Source: Tetrapyrgos nigripes
Lineage: Eukaryota > Basidiomycota > Agaricomycetes > Agaricales > Campanellaceae
Direction of reading: 5' to 3'
Length of the DNA: 64,000 bases
Assembly (NCBI GenBank): GCA_013368315.1
Contig: JAACJM010000022.1
Location: 248,001 to 312,000 of the forward strand
Shown here: piece by piece, positions 1 through 12,072 of the stretch
Numbering within the stretch: the first letter of the stretch is position 1
Layout: each line of letters opens with the position of its first letter
Notes under the pieces: generated by a model
The model's database searches: none
What the model was told of the DNA's origin: nothing
The model's input: only the letters and a program-made list of their open reading frames with translations
Made by a program: the position numbers and the translations under genes

Positions 1-365
1 GTGCAGCCAGCAGCACCAGCAAATCCGTTCGAATCTCCTTATGAAAGGGAGCTTCAGCATCAGAACTCAGCACATGAACGCTCCTTATCTCTCCATTCCA
101 TTCAAAGTTCTACATGCTCATTGGCAACAATGCAGACCACCTCGACTCTTACTGTACGTCAAGTACAGCTTCAGAGACCAATGATCTACGGGAGCAGATG
201 TGCATATTACAACAGGCAGTTGATAGCTCTAGAGATGGGATGGAGGGAATACAGGCAACGATGTCGAGGATGATGGTGCAAATACAAATGTTAGAGAGTC
301 AACAGAGCTTGGATTGGGCCAGGGGTTTGACAGATGAGCCACCGCCTGTGTATTCATCTATGTAA
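1..365 (+). CDS. 3' end of an unrecognised gene with coiled-coil tail
   Basis: The window opens inside a coding region. Frame 1 is open from base 1 to 273. Frame 3 is open from about 78 to the TAA at 363-365 and gives a heptad-like, Leu/Met/Gln-rich stretch (LREQMCILQQAVDSS...) that ends in DEPPPVYSSM. Such an acidic/proline C-terminus after a coiled coil is common in basidiomycete membrane proteins, but I do not recognise the family. The frame must change between about 100 and 170; I find no convincing intron there, so a short intron, an indel or an assembly error remain possible. The 5' part lies outside the window. Confidence 0.4.
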
Positions 366-1499
366 TTACGAGGCCAAATGAAATGAGGCTGAGTTTCTTA
401 CACTCTCTTTCCACGTGTGGCTATGTTTAAGTGTTCCCAATTTTACCCGTCCGCTTCATTCCGCATAATCTTCCATGTGATTTTCATTTTGTTTGTTGTT
501 GCTTTTCTTCTGCTTTGTTTTGCTTCCATGCATATGTCATTTGTTTGTTCGGAGGCTGTAGGCAAACAACCTGTCTTTGCTTTCTCCTCTTTCTCTTCCC
601 TTCACTTTCTGATTTTAGACTTTGCCCTCGCTTTTTATTCTCGAATCGCAGCATTTGCAACCGTGAGACTATTTTCGCCAGGTTTCTTCCTCACTTAGTG
701 CCTCTATGTCTCCTGGTCCAACCGTGCCTGCTCCTTCCTGCCATTCCTGAATCAAGCTTACATCTTTCCACTACCAACAAAGTCCATTCTACCTTTGACT
801 TTTCTACATGGACTTTTCGTACATGGGTTCTTCAAGTATTCAGATGAGAAAGGTGGGCTTTATTATCATAACATATGTTAACTTTCTTGTATTTTCCCTT
901 TCTGTTTCCATTTCCTTCGAGTTCTTCCATTTGGATTTTTGTTTTGACATGATTGCTGATGAAGTCTCTCATTTCTATAGTCTGTTTCCACATTCTGTAT
1001 CTCAAAACCTGAAAATTTTCCTTCCAAACTCGAAAATCTGTTCAATGAGAGACGCGTTTGACAGCTGAATAGGTTTTGATGAGTGGAGATGGCCTCATAC
1101 CCGCCACACGTAGCATTGGCCCACACCCCTTTAATTGGGAAAGGTTCAATGTACTAATCAATGACTCGAAGGTCCTTCTCATTTGTTTGCGGATACTAGA
1201 TCTTTTGCATCAAAAGCACTCAACGCTTAAGCAAATACAAGTACTTGGAATATTCCCGTCCCAATTTCTCAAGTACTATTGATGATTGATACCAGGATTA
1301 CGCTGGCAAGAGGGTTGCAGTTATCCCCTTCCTGCCTTATATAGTAAATCCAAGATCACGTGCCTTACAGATAAGAGAGCATCAGCCCTAACCCCAAATT
1401 AATTCTACTAACAAGGGAAGAGACAGTACATCCTGTTCAGCACATTGGGACTCGGTCCCCAGGTGAAAGATGTGACAAGTCTTGAAGGTGTGCTAACAG
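366..1499. other. intergenic, no gene recognised
   Basis: This stretch is T-rich on the + strand. It holds only short overlapping open frames with no domain-like content, and I see no RNA gene or inverted-repeat ends. It probably contains the 3' UTR of the gene ending at 365 and plain intergenic DNA. Confidence 0.4.
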
Positions 1500-1953
1500 G
1501 TGAAAATAAGCTCTATGTACCCTACTTTAGGTGACCTCAGAAAAAAGGTCAGACCTTGGCCTTTACCGAATACAGAATGTCAAGTCCTCGGAAGACCGCG
1601 GTACCGCAATCACGTGAAGTTGAAATGGCTTGCCGTCTACTCGTACCCCAGTGCCATAGGTCTAGCGCTTACGTTTGACCAACTCGACATGCTTGCTAGA
1701 TGTCTGCTCACCGACAAAGTCGTTGAACATTGTGACGACGGTAACCCCGTGTGCGCTTTGGAGCTTTGCTGGGAGGAACAAGGCAGCGAAAGCGCGATTC
1801 TCGATCTCGGAGCCTAGCCTCGTCATTATCTCCATGTTCTGGACGTCTTCCCTTCCTTCGATAGGGAATCTCTGCATGCAATGGTCAAGAAGGAGTTCAT
1901 ACAGGACTTTCGGACTGAGCTTGTAGATGCTTGGGAGAGTGTGAAGGTGCTCA
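1500..1953 (+). pseudogene. possible gene remnant at the left edge of the Plavaka element
   Basis: Frame 3 is open from 1500 except for a TAG at 1815-1817. It continues in the same frame with protein-like sequence (HAMVKKEFIQDFRTELVDAW) until the transposon begins at about 1954. If the element and one copy of a CA dinucleotide are removed, the frame meets a TAG within a few codons. The stretch could be the 3' part of a host gene hit by the transposon, or a chance open frame. The opposite strand also has a 71-codon open frame (1662-1877), so even the strand is uncertain. Confidence 0.2.
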
Positions 1954-2100
1954 CATCAGTAAACTAACAAGTTTATGGAGACGTATAGTAGCATATAGTA
2001 GTGTATAGGGAGTATGGATCCATTCAATCCATACACCTTGAGGATGTATAGAAATCGGGGGGTAGGTGTCTTTCTATACCTATGTATAGAAAATATATAC
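1954..2100 (+). repeat. left terminal inverted repeat and subterminal TATAG repeats of the Plavaka element
   Basis: The first 34 or so bases match the right end in inverse orientation with a few changes. They are followed by several copies of GTATAG/TATAG-like words (about 1982-2100) that also occur inside the right end. Such subterminal repeats often bind transposase; that role is inference. Confidence 0.8.
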
Positions 2101-2184
2101 CTTTTCGAGCTGTGACGAGCTGGTCCTTCTATACTTCTATACACACCATGTTAAGAAGGAAAATCCTATACCATTACTACTTCT

Positions 2185-4638
2185 CTAATCAGACATCTGC
2201 AATGCGTCATTCTCGTCAACATCAACCTGGTGTGAATCACGAAGCTGCATGAGCTTCTCAGGTAGATAGTATTCTGCATACACCGCAATCTTGCTGAACT
2301 TCTCGTCAGACAATTTGCTCGTGTAGTGGTCGTAATAGTGAATAACGGTTCCACCGTAGTGTGTCTGGCTGAAGCTGTTAGGACCATTGCGTGCAGCTTG
2401 CCTTGCAGTCTTCTCTGCCTGGGGTTTGTGACTGTCCTTCCACATAATCAATGCACGTTTGATCTAAAAAGCATGAAGTGAGACACCAGAAATAAAAATA
2501 GAAGAAGTTACGCACTGCAGCAGCACTCAAAGCTAGTGCACCCGCCGGAAAACCGAAATAGATATGACTTGGACTGTCTCTAACTTTGCCGAGATACCAG
2601 GCGAAGGTCTGTGAGATGACTTCACTCTTAAAGAGGCCCTTTTTCTGCAAACCGGGAAAGAGGGACAGTTAGTAAAACTCGGACGAAAAACCAAAACACG
2701 CACGTTGCTTGGATCTTCATACAACACTGCCATCCCATCCATCTGCTCAGCAACCCAAGCCTTTACATCTTCATCGCTTGCATCATTTGAAAGCTCATCA
2801 GTCATCTTCTCTTCCACGAAACCGAGACCTTTCTTGGCCAAGTCACTTCGAAATGATGAGAGAGCCGCTGAAGTCTGTAATGTAGAAAAAGTTAATTAGT
2901 AGCACAAAGATGACAATGGTAATAATCACACACCACGGCAGTGATAGCAGGATGGTCAGCTCAGTTTTTGGTAGTTCCATCTTCATCTTGATATTGGGCA
3001 GGGAGATGTGAAAACCAGCGTGTCCAAGCATCACGTTTTGTTGTAATTGCTATCAGAGCTAGCAGAGAATTGGCCACGGATAGTACCAAGCCAGTTATAG
3101 ATCTTGGGAAGGAACAAGTTCTCCCAGACTTCCTTGTCGCTGGGATTGAGGAATGGAAGGTCTTTTGACGAAGCCACAGTGCAGTTACCAGAGCCTAGCT
3201 TCTTCTTCTCACGGTCCTTCCTGTCGATTTCAGCGACATTGGCAGTGACGAGCTTGACATTTCCTGCCGTCTGGACCACTATTCAGCATGGAAATTGTGT
3301 ACAGAAGTATAACATACCTTGCCAATGACTGTAGGCTTCGCATTTCCCTTCATCCCCTTTGTCTGATGACTCGCTTCAACAGCTTCGGTGGTCTCCTCAA
3401 CATCAAATGCACCAACAGCCATACCATCGCTACTGTCCGCCACGGAGGAAACGATTGACGAAGAAGATGTTGCAGCTTTCTTGTGACTGTAAACGGACTT
3501 CCAATCCTTATCAAGGCCGCCAAATGCTGCCTTGACACGTTTTTTTGACCTGTAAATCGTTTAGGAAGGATCCACATCAATGACAGAAACGTACTGGTCG
3601 TTCTCAGCAGCAGAGCCATGCCTTTTGGCTGCCGAAGTTTTCAGAAGCTCCACAGGGACTTGGGGCTTTACATTGTGGGTCGAGGTTATCTGCTGGCAAA
3701 TCACCAGTTTATCTTCCTAGAAGTTTAACCAGGTGAGTATCCTGTCTGTGCAAAAAAAATTATCAAAAACCTGACCTTCGTTTTTGACTGTTTTTTTGCA
3801 GCTTTACGCTTGGTGCCTACATTCTCCTGGTCCTCCTCCTGGTCCTCCTCCTGGTCATCCTCCTCTCCACCATCATTGTCCTTGTAGTCATCGTCGTCAT
3901 CGGAATACTCCAACCTGTTCATGTCTTCATCCAAAATCTCGCCGCCATCCATTTCTGGTTCCGTGTCGAACTCAGTTGCTGGTGGGATCTCAATGCCAGA
4001 AGTTGCATCAGTGACATTGGGTGCAAGCTCGTCATTAGCCTGAAGCTTATTAGCTGCTTCAGGTACCTTGGAGAGTGGAGTATCTGACTCCGGAGAACCG
4101 ACATCTGGCTCAATGCCATGTACCCCACCACAGCCGCCACGATCATCATGACTACCACGGCTACCACAACCACTATGACTACCACGGCTCGGACCACCAC
4201 GACCACCACGGCCACCACCATGACCACGAGTACCACGGGAAGTGCCATGAGGAGGAGTAGTAGTATCCTGAACTGATTTATCCTGCGAGATGGAAGATAT
4301 GGCACCTGGGGTGTCTTTAAATGTGTATATACTGTTGGTGAGCTTTTTGTTTGGAGGAGAAAAAGACAGTTGCTCACGGATATCAGGGCGAAGTGCATGG
4401 AGTTGGCCAGTCTTCTCCATGAGGTCATCCTCTACAGCTGCGATGCGTGCTGTTGCTGCCTTCTGCTGCTTTTTTTCGCCGCAGCAAGTGCTATCTTCTT
4501 CTCCTTTACTGCTTGTTTTTCAGCCTCCTTGGCCTCTCGGTCCAAACAGCGCTCTTCGTTGGTTCATTTCAAGAGTGATGGGTCGAGAGTGACCTTTGTG
4601 CCGCGAGTTTTCCTGGGTTCGGTAGTCTCGGACAACAT
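2185..4638 (-). pseudogene. decayed partner gene of the Plavaka transposase
   Basis: Seven exons can be followed on -, approximately 4638-3776, 3716-3595, 3549-3318, 3270-2934, 2874-2704, 2644-2516 and 2463-2185. The N-terminus (MLSETTEPRKTRGTKV) leads into a Lys/Glu/Ala-rich coiled coil, a Gly/Arg/His-rich stretch and a very acidic stretch. The C-terminal half is globular and resembles the accessory protein commonly found beside basidiomycete Plavaka elements (motifs LFLPKIYNWLG, FPAGALALSAAA, YYLPEKL); a DUF6532-like relation is possible but not verified. Damage: in-frame TGA at 4564-4566, a 1-nt shift in the T7 run at 4470-4476, a 1-nt shift near 3035, and TGA at 2961-2963. The protein's role in transposition is not known to me. 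Confidence 0.65.
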
Positions 4639-4774
4639 TGTGGTTGGAAAAGAGGTTAAGGAAAATTTAAAATTCCGTCGTCACCCTGGTGCTGGCCAAA
4701 CTTTTTCCGCGACATCAACTACCTGGCCCCCAGGCTTCCGATATCTTCCACCTCCTCTATCTCCTCCTTCATCA

Positions 4775-7700
4775 ATGCAATGTCCGGTCCCTGGCTGTCT
4801 TCGACTCTTCAAACATCCAGAGGATTGTAAGCGTCATGTCAGTTGGAAGCACAAAGACTGGCAGGAGCCTATTCATGGACACCAATGACTCGCTCCCAAC
4901 AATCCGCATGCCTCCAAATCTTTAAACCATTCATTTCCAACATCCTCAACACCACCGCCGTTACCACTGCTCTCACCACTGCCATCACCACCACTCTCAC
5001 CACCACCCATCCCAACACGAGAAACCTCACCAAGTCTGGCTACCCAAACAGCTCGTACCACGAAGATTTATCACCCACATTTGACAGGTATGTCAGTCTT
5101 CTTGGCTGTTTAGTGACTGTTCTTAAACTTTGTGTAGGTGATATATGTGACTCAGAGGGAAACCTATTGCCCTCGGACGCTTCTCCTGATGCACGCCATG
5201 TCTCCAATAATCCCTGGGAACCTTTCGATGATCCTGTAGCCTTCCATACTGCCGACCTGCTCTATCGTAAGGTGGAGATGTCCCAGGGAGACACCAACTT
5301 TCTCCTTAATCTTTGGAATCTCTCGTTAGCCAAACACAACGATGCTGGTCCATTCCACAACCATGAGGCCATTCATGAAGCTATCGACTCGATTTCTCAA
5401 GGCAGTGCCCCATGACGTTATCTCCTCACGTCACCCGACCCCAATCTCCCTACTGATGCTCCTGAGTGGAAGACAACAGAGTATCAGATTTGGTATCGGG
5501 ACCCAGACACTGTGATCGCAAACATCCTCAACAACCCCGAATTTGCCCTGGAATTTGACACTAGACCATACATTGAGGTCACGCTGGATGGGCAACGTAG
5601 ATGGTGTGATTTTATGAGTGGTAATTATTCTTGGACTCAATCAGTGAGTATTTTTTGTTCTCTTTCGGTGCCTTTGATTGACATATCTGTAATAGACTAG
5701 AATCTATAATGAAGACAACTCAACGAAAGGCTCCATGATCGTGCCCATAATTCTCGGTAGCGACAAGACCACTGTTTCCATTGCAACTGGGAATGTTGAG
5801 TACCATCCTCTATACCTGTCCATAGGCAATGTCCACAACACCATCCGCCGTGCCCATCAGAATGCTGTCGTCCCAATTGGCTTTCTTGCTATTCCAAAGT
5901 GTATGTATGACTCATACATTGGAGTAGTCTTAGTACTGATCATATCCAATATCTAGCGGACCGTGAATACGACAATGATGCAGATTTCCGACTCTTCAAG
6001 AAGCAACTATACCATTCCTCAGTAGCAGCTATTCTTCAAGGACTCAAACCCGCAATGTCAACACCTGTGATACGCCGGTGCCCTGATGGCCATTACCGAC
6101 AGGTCATTTATGACCTAGCAGCATACATCGCAGACTACCCAGAACAGGTATACCTTGCTGGCATTGTTCAGGGCTGGTGTCCGAAGTATGTTTCTACTAC
6201 TCAAGGCTGTGCATTTTATTGACAGAAATGTATTAGATGCACAGCACCTCCTCCCTTTCTGGATGCAGCGGCAGGGGCTCGAAGTCAAGAGCATACCGAG
6301 GCTCTATTTGACGAGTTTGCAGGGAGTGGCCGGGTACTTTGGGATAATTATGGCATCGACGACGGAGTTATAGTGAGTGCCAGTCAAATTTTTTTATCCC
6401 TTCATACACTAATAGTACTCTATCTTTGGCAGCCGTTCACATATAGTTTTCCTCGTGCCGACATACACACAATGCTCACCTCCGACCTCCTTCATCAAAC
6501 TATCAAGGGAACTTTCAAAGACCACCTTGTCGAGTGGGTCTATGATTATCTGGTAATGACAGAAGGGAAATCTGAGGCACAAGTTATAATGGATGATATA
6601 GACCGCCGGTGGGTGTTTCTTTCATAGACTATGTTACTTTACTTTATGCTTATCTTTTTCTTCTTCAGTATTGCTGCAATGCCAGCTTTTCCTGGCCTTC
6701 GCAGATTCCCACATGGCCGACGGTTCAAGCAATGGACTGGTGACAACTCAAAAGCCTTGATGAAGGTCTACATTGCTGCCGTCGCCTCGTATCTGCCTGA
6801 TGAGATGGTCAAGTGTCTTACGGCTTTCCTTGACTTTTGCTATCTTGTTCGTCACTCGGATATCGATGAGCAGACCCTTCGAGACATTGACAATGCTCTT
6901 CAGCGGTTCCATCACTACCGTGACGTCTTTATCGATTCTGGGGTCCGAGACGACTTCAATCTGCCCCGTCAACATGCCCTTACCCACTATTGCAGCAACA
7001 TTATCCTGTTCAGTGCCCTTGGAGGACTTTGCTCATCTATCACTGAGTCTCGTCACATCACTGCAGTCAAGAAGCCCTGGCGCCGGTCCAGACGTTATGA
7101 AGTGCTCAGTCAAATGCTGCTCATCAATCAGCATGTGGATAAATTAGCCGCTTTCACGTCAGAACTCGTTTATCGTGGATTACTACCCTCTGTAAGGCTT
7201 CCGCCTCCACCAATTGATCCTTTTGAGGCAGAGGTGGATGATGTTGGACCATCAGACCGTGAACCAATCATAGGGGAAGTTAACTTGGCAAAGACACGCA
7301 GTATGTATTATTCTTTTGAATGAGTACGTCATTTACTGACTTCAGTCCATAGACAGGAACTATCCCCGGTACCTTCCTGCTTTGGGAGACCACGTACACG
7401 TTCCGACACTCGAAACAATGACACGTAGATTTCTATATGAACAACTCAATGCTGAACCATCATCTCACATCCCTGTCAATGATCTACCTGTCATCGGTTC
7501 CAAAATCAGCGTCTTCAATTCTGCAGTGGCCGAGTTCCATGCTCCCAGTGATGTGGCTGGTATTCGAGGAATGTGCCGTGAACGCATCAGGTGTACTGAG
7601 TCATGGCATGGTGGCCACCGAAAGGACTGTGCGTTGGTTGTCATGCGCAAGGAGAGGGTTGGTTTCCAGCGTTTCGATGTTGTGCGCATACTTCTTTTCT

Positions 7701-7984
7701 ATTCTTTTCAGTCCGAAGGAATCACATATCCATGTGCCTTGGTACAGTGGTACAAAACACATGGTTCACGGCCGGATGGGAACACTGGTATGTGGATTGT
7801 ACGACGAGAGGAGGGGATTTCAGTTATCCATGTTGACTCCATCTACCGTGGAGTACATCTACTCCCTGTCTTTGGTAGTAGACCTCTTCCCCGCAAGTTT
7901 AATTACTGTTATACTTTAGATTGTTTTTCAGCTTTCTATGTCAATAAGTATGCAGACCACCATGCTAATGAGATTCTTTTCTGA
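4775..7984 (+). pseudogene. Plavaka-type transposase with two in-frame TGA codons
   Basis: Eight exons join in phase: 4775-5087, 5138-5643, 5696-5900, 5957-6185, 6237-6372, 6433-6608, 6669-7300 and 7353-7984, together 943 codons including the stop. The start is the ATG opening a C2H2 finger (CPVPGC...HVSWKH). A Pro/Ser linker, the family's NPWEPF block, a WCPKC zinc-binding pair, a GDNSKALMKVYIAAVASYLP helix block with FLDFCYLVR, and the C-terminal DAFxAFYVNKYADHHANEI-type ending follow. These are hallmarks of Plavaka transposases (RNase-H-fold DDE enzymes). TGA codons at 4886-4888 and 5413-5415 interrupt an otherwise perfect frame. Introns are 50-60 nt. The copy is probably inactive unless the stops are read through. 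Confidence 0.85.
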
Positions 7985-8019
7985 AAAATGTTTCAGTCGA
8001 GGACTGTGAGCTCAGCTTG

Positions 8020-8179
8020 AGTTGGTATAGAAGTATAGTACACTATAGTCAGGCCTCCATACATTATATACCTCTATACTTTAAGCAAATAGGATATTAT
8101 GTATAGAGTGTATAGAAATTTCAGACTTCCATGTCTGCTATACTTCTATACGCTCCAAAAACTTGTTAATTTACTGATG
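8020..8179 (-). repeat. right terminal inverted repeat and subterminal TATAG repeats of the Plavaka element
   Basis: Read on the - strand from 8179, this end starts CATCAGTAAATTAACAAG and carries TATAGAAGTATAG-type words, mirroring the left end at 1954-2100. Confidence 0.8.
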
Positions 8180-9781
8180 CAGTCAGCGGTAGTCAGACGA
8201 GCCTGGAACGCCAGGTATGACTCCCTGAATTATAAATGGGCTGATACTAAGTAAAATCATTGCAGAACCAGGAAATGAACAAGACAATCGGAAGGACGAA
8301 AGCTAAACAGCCTTCGCGAACTTGATGGTGCGCATTATACACTCTGCCTTCTACTTTGTCTAACATTGTCTACCCATGGGCTCGAGGTCGAGATCGCACC
8401 TGTGTCATCTGTGTCCACGTACAGGGCACAGTGCATGCTATCAGACTCTCAGTCGAAGCCTCAGACTTCAGTCATCCTCATACAATAAGCTCTCACCCAA
8501 ATCCAAACGAAAAAGAACGCGTTGAGCAGTTGCAGTTCCACCCGAGTTTGGGAGACCAGGTCCAGAGACGTCAACGTCATGCTGGGGCGGGGGGCAAGGG
8601 GCTAAGGCTAGTTGGTTGGTGTCGGCTAGGGGTAAATGAAGCAAAGGGAACGGTGAAGCGAGAGGAGGGGTTAGAGTGAAGGAGACATATAGGAATGGGA
8701 ATGGGAATGGGAACGGTGTTGGGTCAGGGGGTGTTTCTGTTATTCTACAGCTCTATCATGGACCCATGGTTGGAGTGGTCGGCAATTACAAGGGGGAAGG
8801 GGTGAATGCCAGGCCTCACCTCAAAAGAAAGCCAAGACGGAGAAGGATGGAGAAGACAGCGACGATGGCGAGATGGCAAAGACAGCTGAAGGCTTCCTCA
8901 TGACTCATGCATTCAAATTCAATGTCGGTGTTGAGTTGGGTGGTTAGATGCCTGAAGTGTAAAGGGTTGTCTGTGATGATCTCCAGTGCGAGTGAGGTGG
9001 ACGTGTAATCATAGGTGGGCTAACTTTTAGCATCTTTTTTTTTTCGTCTTCCGTCTCTCGGTGTTTCCTTTTTTTTCCAACTTCCATTCATCATACTACT
9101 TTACCGTTCTAACTTCCGGAGTTCTCGCATTATATAGAATAAGAATCTACATAATATCATTCGTCAGTGACTATTACCATTGAACCTCGTGCAATTTTCT
9201 CTGATATATGAATGAATAAACATTTGAACATTATCAGCACACTGCGGGTACCGTTCCTGCGAGAAATCTGAACGCAACGCGACGAGTATGTGATGCCGTT
9301 CTTCTATGGTTCACAACTTGCCGTCAAATCACAATCATCTAGATGCCTAGATGGATATATCTACGTATTACCGCAGCAGGTAATGAACCATCCAAAGGCT
9401 GCAACCGTGCGCTCGAAGCTGGAGATTACTCAGACGATGTGTACTGAAGATAACATGAAGTATCCTCATGCCGAAAGGATACGTCCTCCAGTAATTATGT
9501 CTTATCCGCCAAGGCCACTAACCAAGTTAATTTCGTCGGAATCTCAATTCCAGATTGGTGGCAGGTCGACTGCGAGCGCGAGCTGCGGAAACATAAATAA
9601 TGTCAAGGATTGATGAGACGTTCTTCAAGTGCAGGAAGAATCTTACAAACCCAGTATTATTATGAACTCATGGATACGGGGGCCTAAGCTGACTCAAGCA
9701 GCGCTCAGGGAAGATTCGTGAAGGTGCCGACCTGATACGCGTACGCGCCCTCCTTTGAGTCAAGGATAGGGTGTACAGAGG
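8180..9781. other. intergenic, no gene recognised
   Basis: Several open frames of 60-107 codons lie on + (for example 8356-8679 and 9290-9613), but none has a recognisable motif or plausible splicing. A short GGGAAT/GGAAT repeat sits at about 8690-8715. Nothing else stands out. Confidence 0.4.
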
Positions 9782-9788
9782 TATATAA
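9782..9788 (+). promoter_or_regulatory. TATA box of the GST gene
   Basis: The sequence TATATAAG lies about 70 bp upstream of the ATG at 9852, the usual spacing for a fungal TATA box with a short 5' UTR. A CACGT/TACGCG-rich stretch lies about 40 bp further upstream. Confidence 0.5.
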
Positions 9789-9851
9789 GCTCAGCCGTCT
9801 GCTTAGAATCGACATCAAGTCAAAGTCGTACCCGAAAGACCCAAGGATCAG

Positions 9852-10694
9852 ATGGCAGTAACCCAGTCAAAGCCTATCGTCTTCTACGATTTCATCAGCA
9901 GAGATCCCAAAACCCGTCCATGTAATCCCAACACCTGGAAAGCGAGGTAAATACGTCGTCGTCGTCTCCAACCAAGTGACTGATTATCATTGATCCTTTC
10001 TTAATGTAGATACTGCTTGAACTACAAAGGCCTCGCTTATACCACCATTTATATCGAATACCACTGGCAGGACGTCGAAGCCGTCTGCAAAGAATCAGGC
10101 ATCCCTCCATCTAGAACCAATCCTGACGGTACACCCAAATACACTCTCCCTTCCATCATCGACCCCACCACCGGAACAGCCGTCTCAGATTCTTTCCGGA
10201 TTGCCGAATATCTGGACAAAGCCTACCCAGAAACTCCTGTTGTACTCCCTCCAGGCACTAGAGGCCTACAAGCCGCATTCGTCGAAGGACTCTTTCCGAA
10301 GATGCTTCCATTGATTAAATTTGGGATGGATCCCACAGCGTCGAAGTTTATCACTGAAAAAAGCGAGGCGTACTTTAGGCGAGTTAGAGGAGCTGATTGG
10401 GGTCCAGGAGTCACGTTGAAGGATATTTATCCGGATACGCAAGAGGAGAAGAATGTAGAGTGGAAGAATTTGGAGAAGGCGTTTGAAGGGATTGGGAATT
10501 GGATTGGGCAGGAGAATAAGTTCATCATGGGGGACAGGCCAACTTTTGGGGATTTTGCGCTGGCTGCCTTTTTGTGGTGGGCCAGAGAGCTTTGGGGAGA
10601 AGACAGTGAGGAATGGAAAGAGATTTCGACGCGTTGGGGAGAAGGCAGATCGGGAAAGATGTTGGAAAACCTCGACCAATACGGAGCGTTCTGA
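9852..10694 (+). CDS. glutathione S-transferase, fungal FuA type
   Basis: Two exons, 9852-9946 and 10010-10694, flank a 63-nt intron and give 259 residues, normal for the family. The N-terminal thioredoxin-fold part has the basidiomycete FuA signature: a short start (VFYDFISRDP), the NTWKARYCLNYKGL helix, the YTLPSI cis-Pro region and SDSFRIAEYLDK, which binds glutathione. The C-terminal helical domain holds MGDRPTFGDFALAAFLWWAR, the N-capping/hydrophobic staple region. FuA enzymes conjugate or bind hydrophobic ligands and are linked in wood-decay fungi to detoxification of wood extractives and stress metabolites. The frame is intact. The gene lies alone between mobile elements. Confidence 0.9.
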
Positions 10695-10736
10695 TTTGGA
10701 TAGCTACTTTTCTTTCTGCATGTGTTCGAAGTAATA

Positions 10737-12072
10737 ATCAGTAAAACGGCAAATCGACTTTTCCCCACTTTTCGGAGCTTTCGGTAACTTTTTCCCATAA
10801 TGCCTTTTAATCGGCTTTTTTGATGGAAGCTTTTTCCGACTTTTACTTTTTTCCGGAAGCCTTTTTCCGTCTTTTACTTTTTTCCGAATGGCGTCCACTT
10901 TTCAGCAACTTTTGCCAGCTTTTACCAAGCTTTTCTGGAGGACCTCACTTTCTACATAAATGAGTCTCAAGTATTATAATTCTACAATACGCGCTCAGAG
11001 ACCTGTGTTAATACATGTAATTGGATTGAGCGAAGTGTGTGTATACCGAATTCAAGAGAGTTTCCCCAGACAGCACTATAATTCCAGACAGCCTGAGGGG
11101 AAGAGAAAGGAGGAAGAAGGACGCTTAGAGGGACTCTACCAGTATGAGACTGAGGACTTCAAAAAATATTTGATCCAGCCGCAACGCAACTTCGGTAAAT
11201 GCCGGTCAACTGTATAGTTGCGGTCACATGTTGTGTTGACCTTGCGCTTGCGCGTCCATCCCAACCTTCGCTTCGTCCATTCACTGCGCTCATCTCATCG
11301 CCTACCTTCTGCGCTTTTCTGGCGGTACGTGTCGTTTTAAAAGTCTTTCTGACCGCGCTAAATGCTCTGTTGCTTTCCTTAGCTCAGTTCTCAGGTTCTC
11401 AGCTCACCCGAATATTTGTGATGTGCCAGTGGGGAGATAACAAGGGATAGGTGCGTACTTTACCCTTTACTTACCCTTCAACATGTCTGAATTGTCCCCG
11501 CTATTCCGCTGTGCCGCATACTGAGGTCGTGTAATCTGTTGGAAAGACAGTTCGTGGTGCATTTCCTTTAAATAAACCTTTTTATTGCTAACACAGAAAT
11601 CTTCCTCCTTCAGGCCTAGGATAAATCTTTTGAAGGGAGCATACTCGTTTGGTAAGTCAGCTTGTCATTCACAACCCGATACTGGAACCTAACCTGCTGT
11701 GTACATTTAGGATGATGGGATCTGCTTTCATTGGTTGACAGTACACTGCAATGACTGTATTGTGCGCAGTGGTGGTTATGGGAAGGGCCTGTCTATAGTA
11801 CCAAAGCAACGCTTTTCATTTCATGTACATATTTCATAGTTATTATAATGACATCTCTTTTAATGCACCAATATTAGGAATCTGAGGTACGAGGATGTGG
11901 TTCTACTAATCATATTTAGCAGCTTCCCTGCGTCTTTTCAGCAGCTTTTCCAATGACTTTCAAAAGCAAGAGGCAACTTTCAAAAGCGATCGGGCCTGTG
12001 TTTTGAAAGCCCGACGCGGATCAGAAAAAGTCGCATAAAAGTTGCAAAAAGCCGGTTTGCCGTTTTACTGAT
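10737..12072. mobile_element. 1.3-kb non-autonomous inverted-repeat element
   Basis: The left end reads ATCAGTAAAACGGCAAATCG and the inverse of the right end reads ATCAGTAAAACGGCAAACCG, then both turn T-rich (CTTTT words). TA on both sides (10735-10736 and 12073-12074) is a possible target duplication. Tandem CTTTTCCG/TTTTACTTTT words lie inside the left end (about 10755-10935), with related AAAAG words at the right (about 11930-12050). No open frame inside resembles a transposase. The first nine bases, ATCAGTAAA, equal the core of the Plavaka ends at 1954-8179, so a related transposase may mobilise it (inference). Confidence 0.7.

Larger units (their letters stand above)
1954..8179. mobile_element. 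Plavaka-type DNA transposon (CMC/KDZ-related), 6.2 kb
   Basis: The left end reads CATCAGTAAACTAACAAGTT and the reverse complement of the right end reads CATCAGTAAATTAACAAGTT. Both continue with TTWTGGAG(A)CGTATAG and then AT-rich TATAG/GTATAG repeats. The dinucleotide CA on both sides (1952-1953 and 8180-8181) is a possible 2-bp target duplication. Inside are two divergent genes, a Plavaka-like transposase on + (4775-7984) and a partner gene on - (2185-4638), separated by about 140 bp. Both are damaged, so this copy looks non-autonomous. Element limits are my reading and could be off by one or two bases. Confidence 0.85.

Noticed and set aside
1662..1877. 71-codon - frame as a gene
   Set aside because: The overlapping + frame continues in phase beyond it up to the transposon edge; neither has a known motif, so only a weak + remnant is listed.
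3919..4428. 169-codon - frame rich in Val/Met and a His-rich + frame (4075-4260)
   Set aside because: These are other-frame readings of the Gly/Arg/acidic low-complexity part of the Plavaka partner gene; codon content follows the real frame.
8693..8715. tandem GGGAAT repeat as telomere-like sequence
   Set aside because: Only a few units and not the TTAGGG type; simple low-complexity DNA.
10960..11450. two 83-85-codon + frames inside the 1.3-kb element
   Set aside because: No motif, no splice logic and no similarity to a transposase; treated as non-coding filler of a non-autonomous element.
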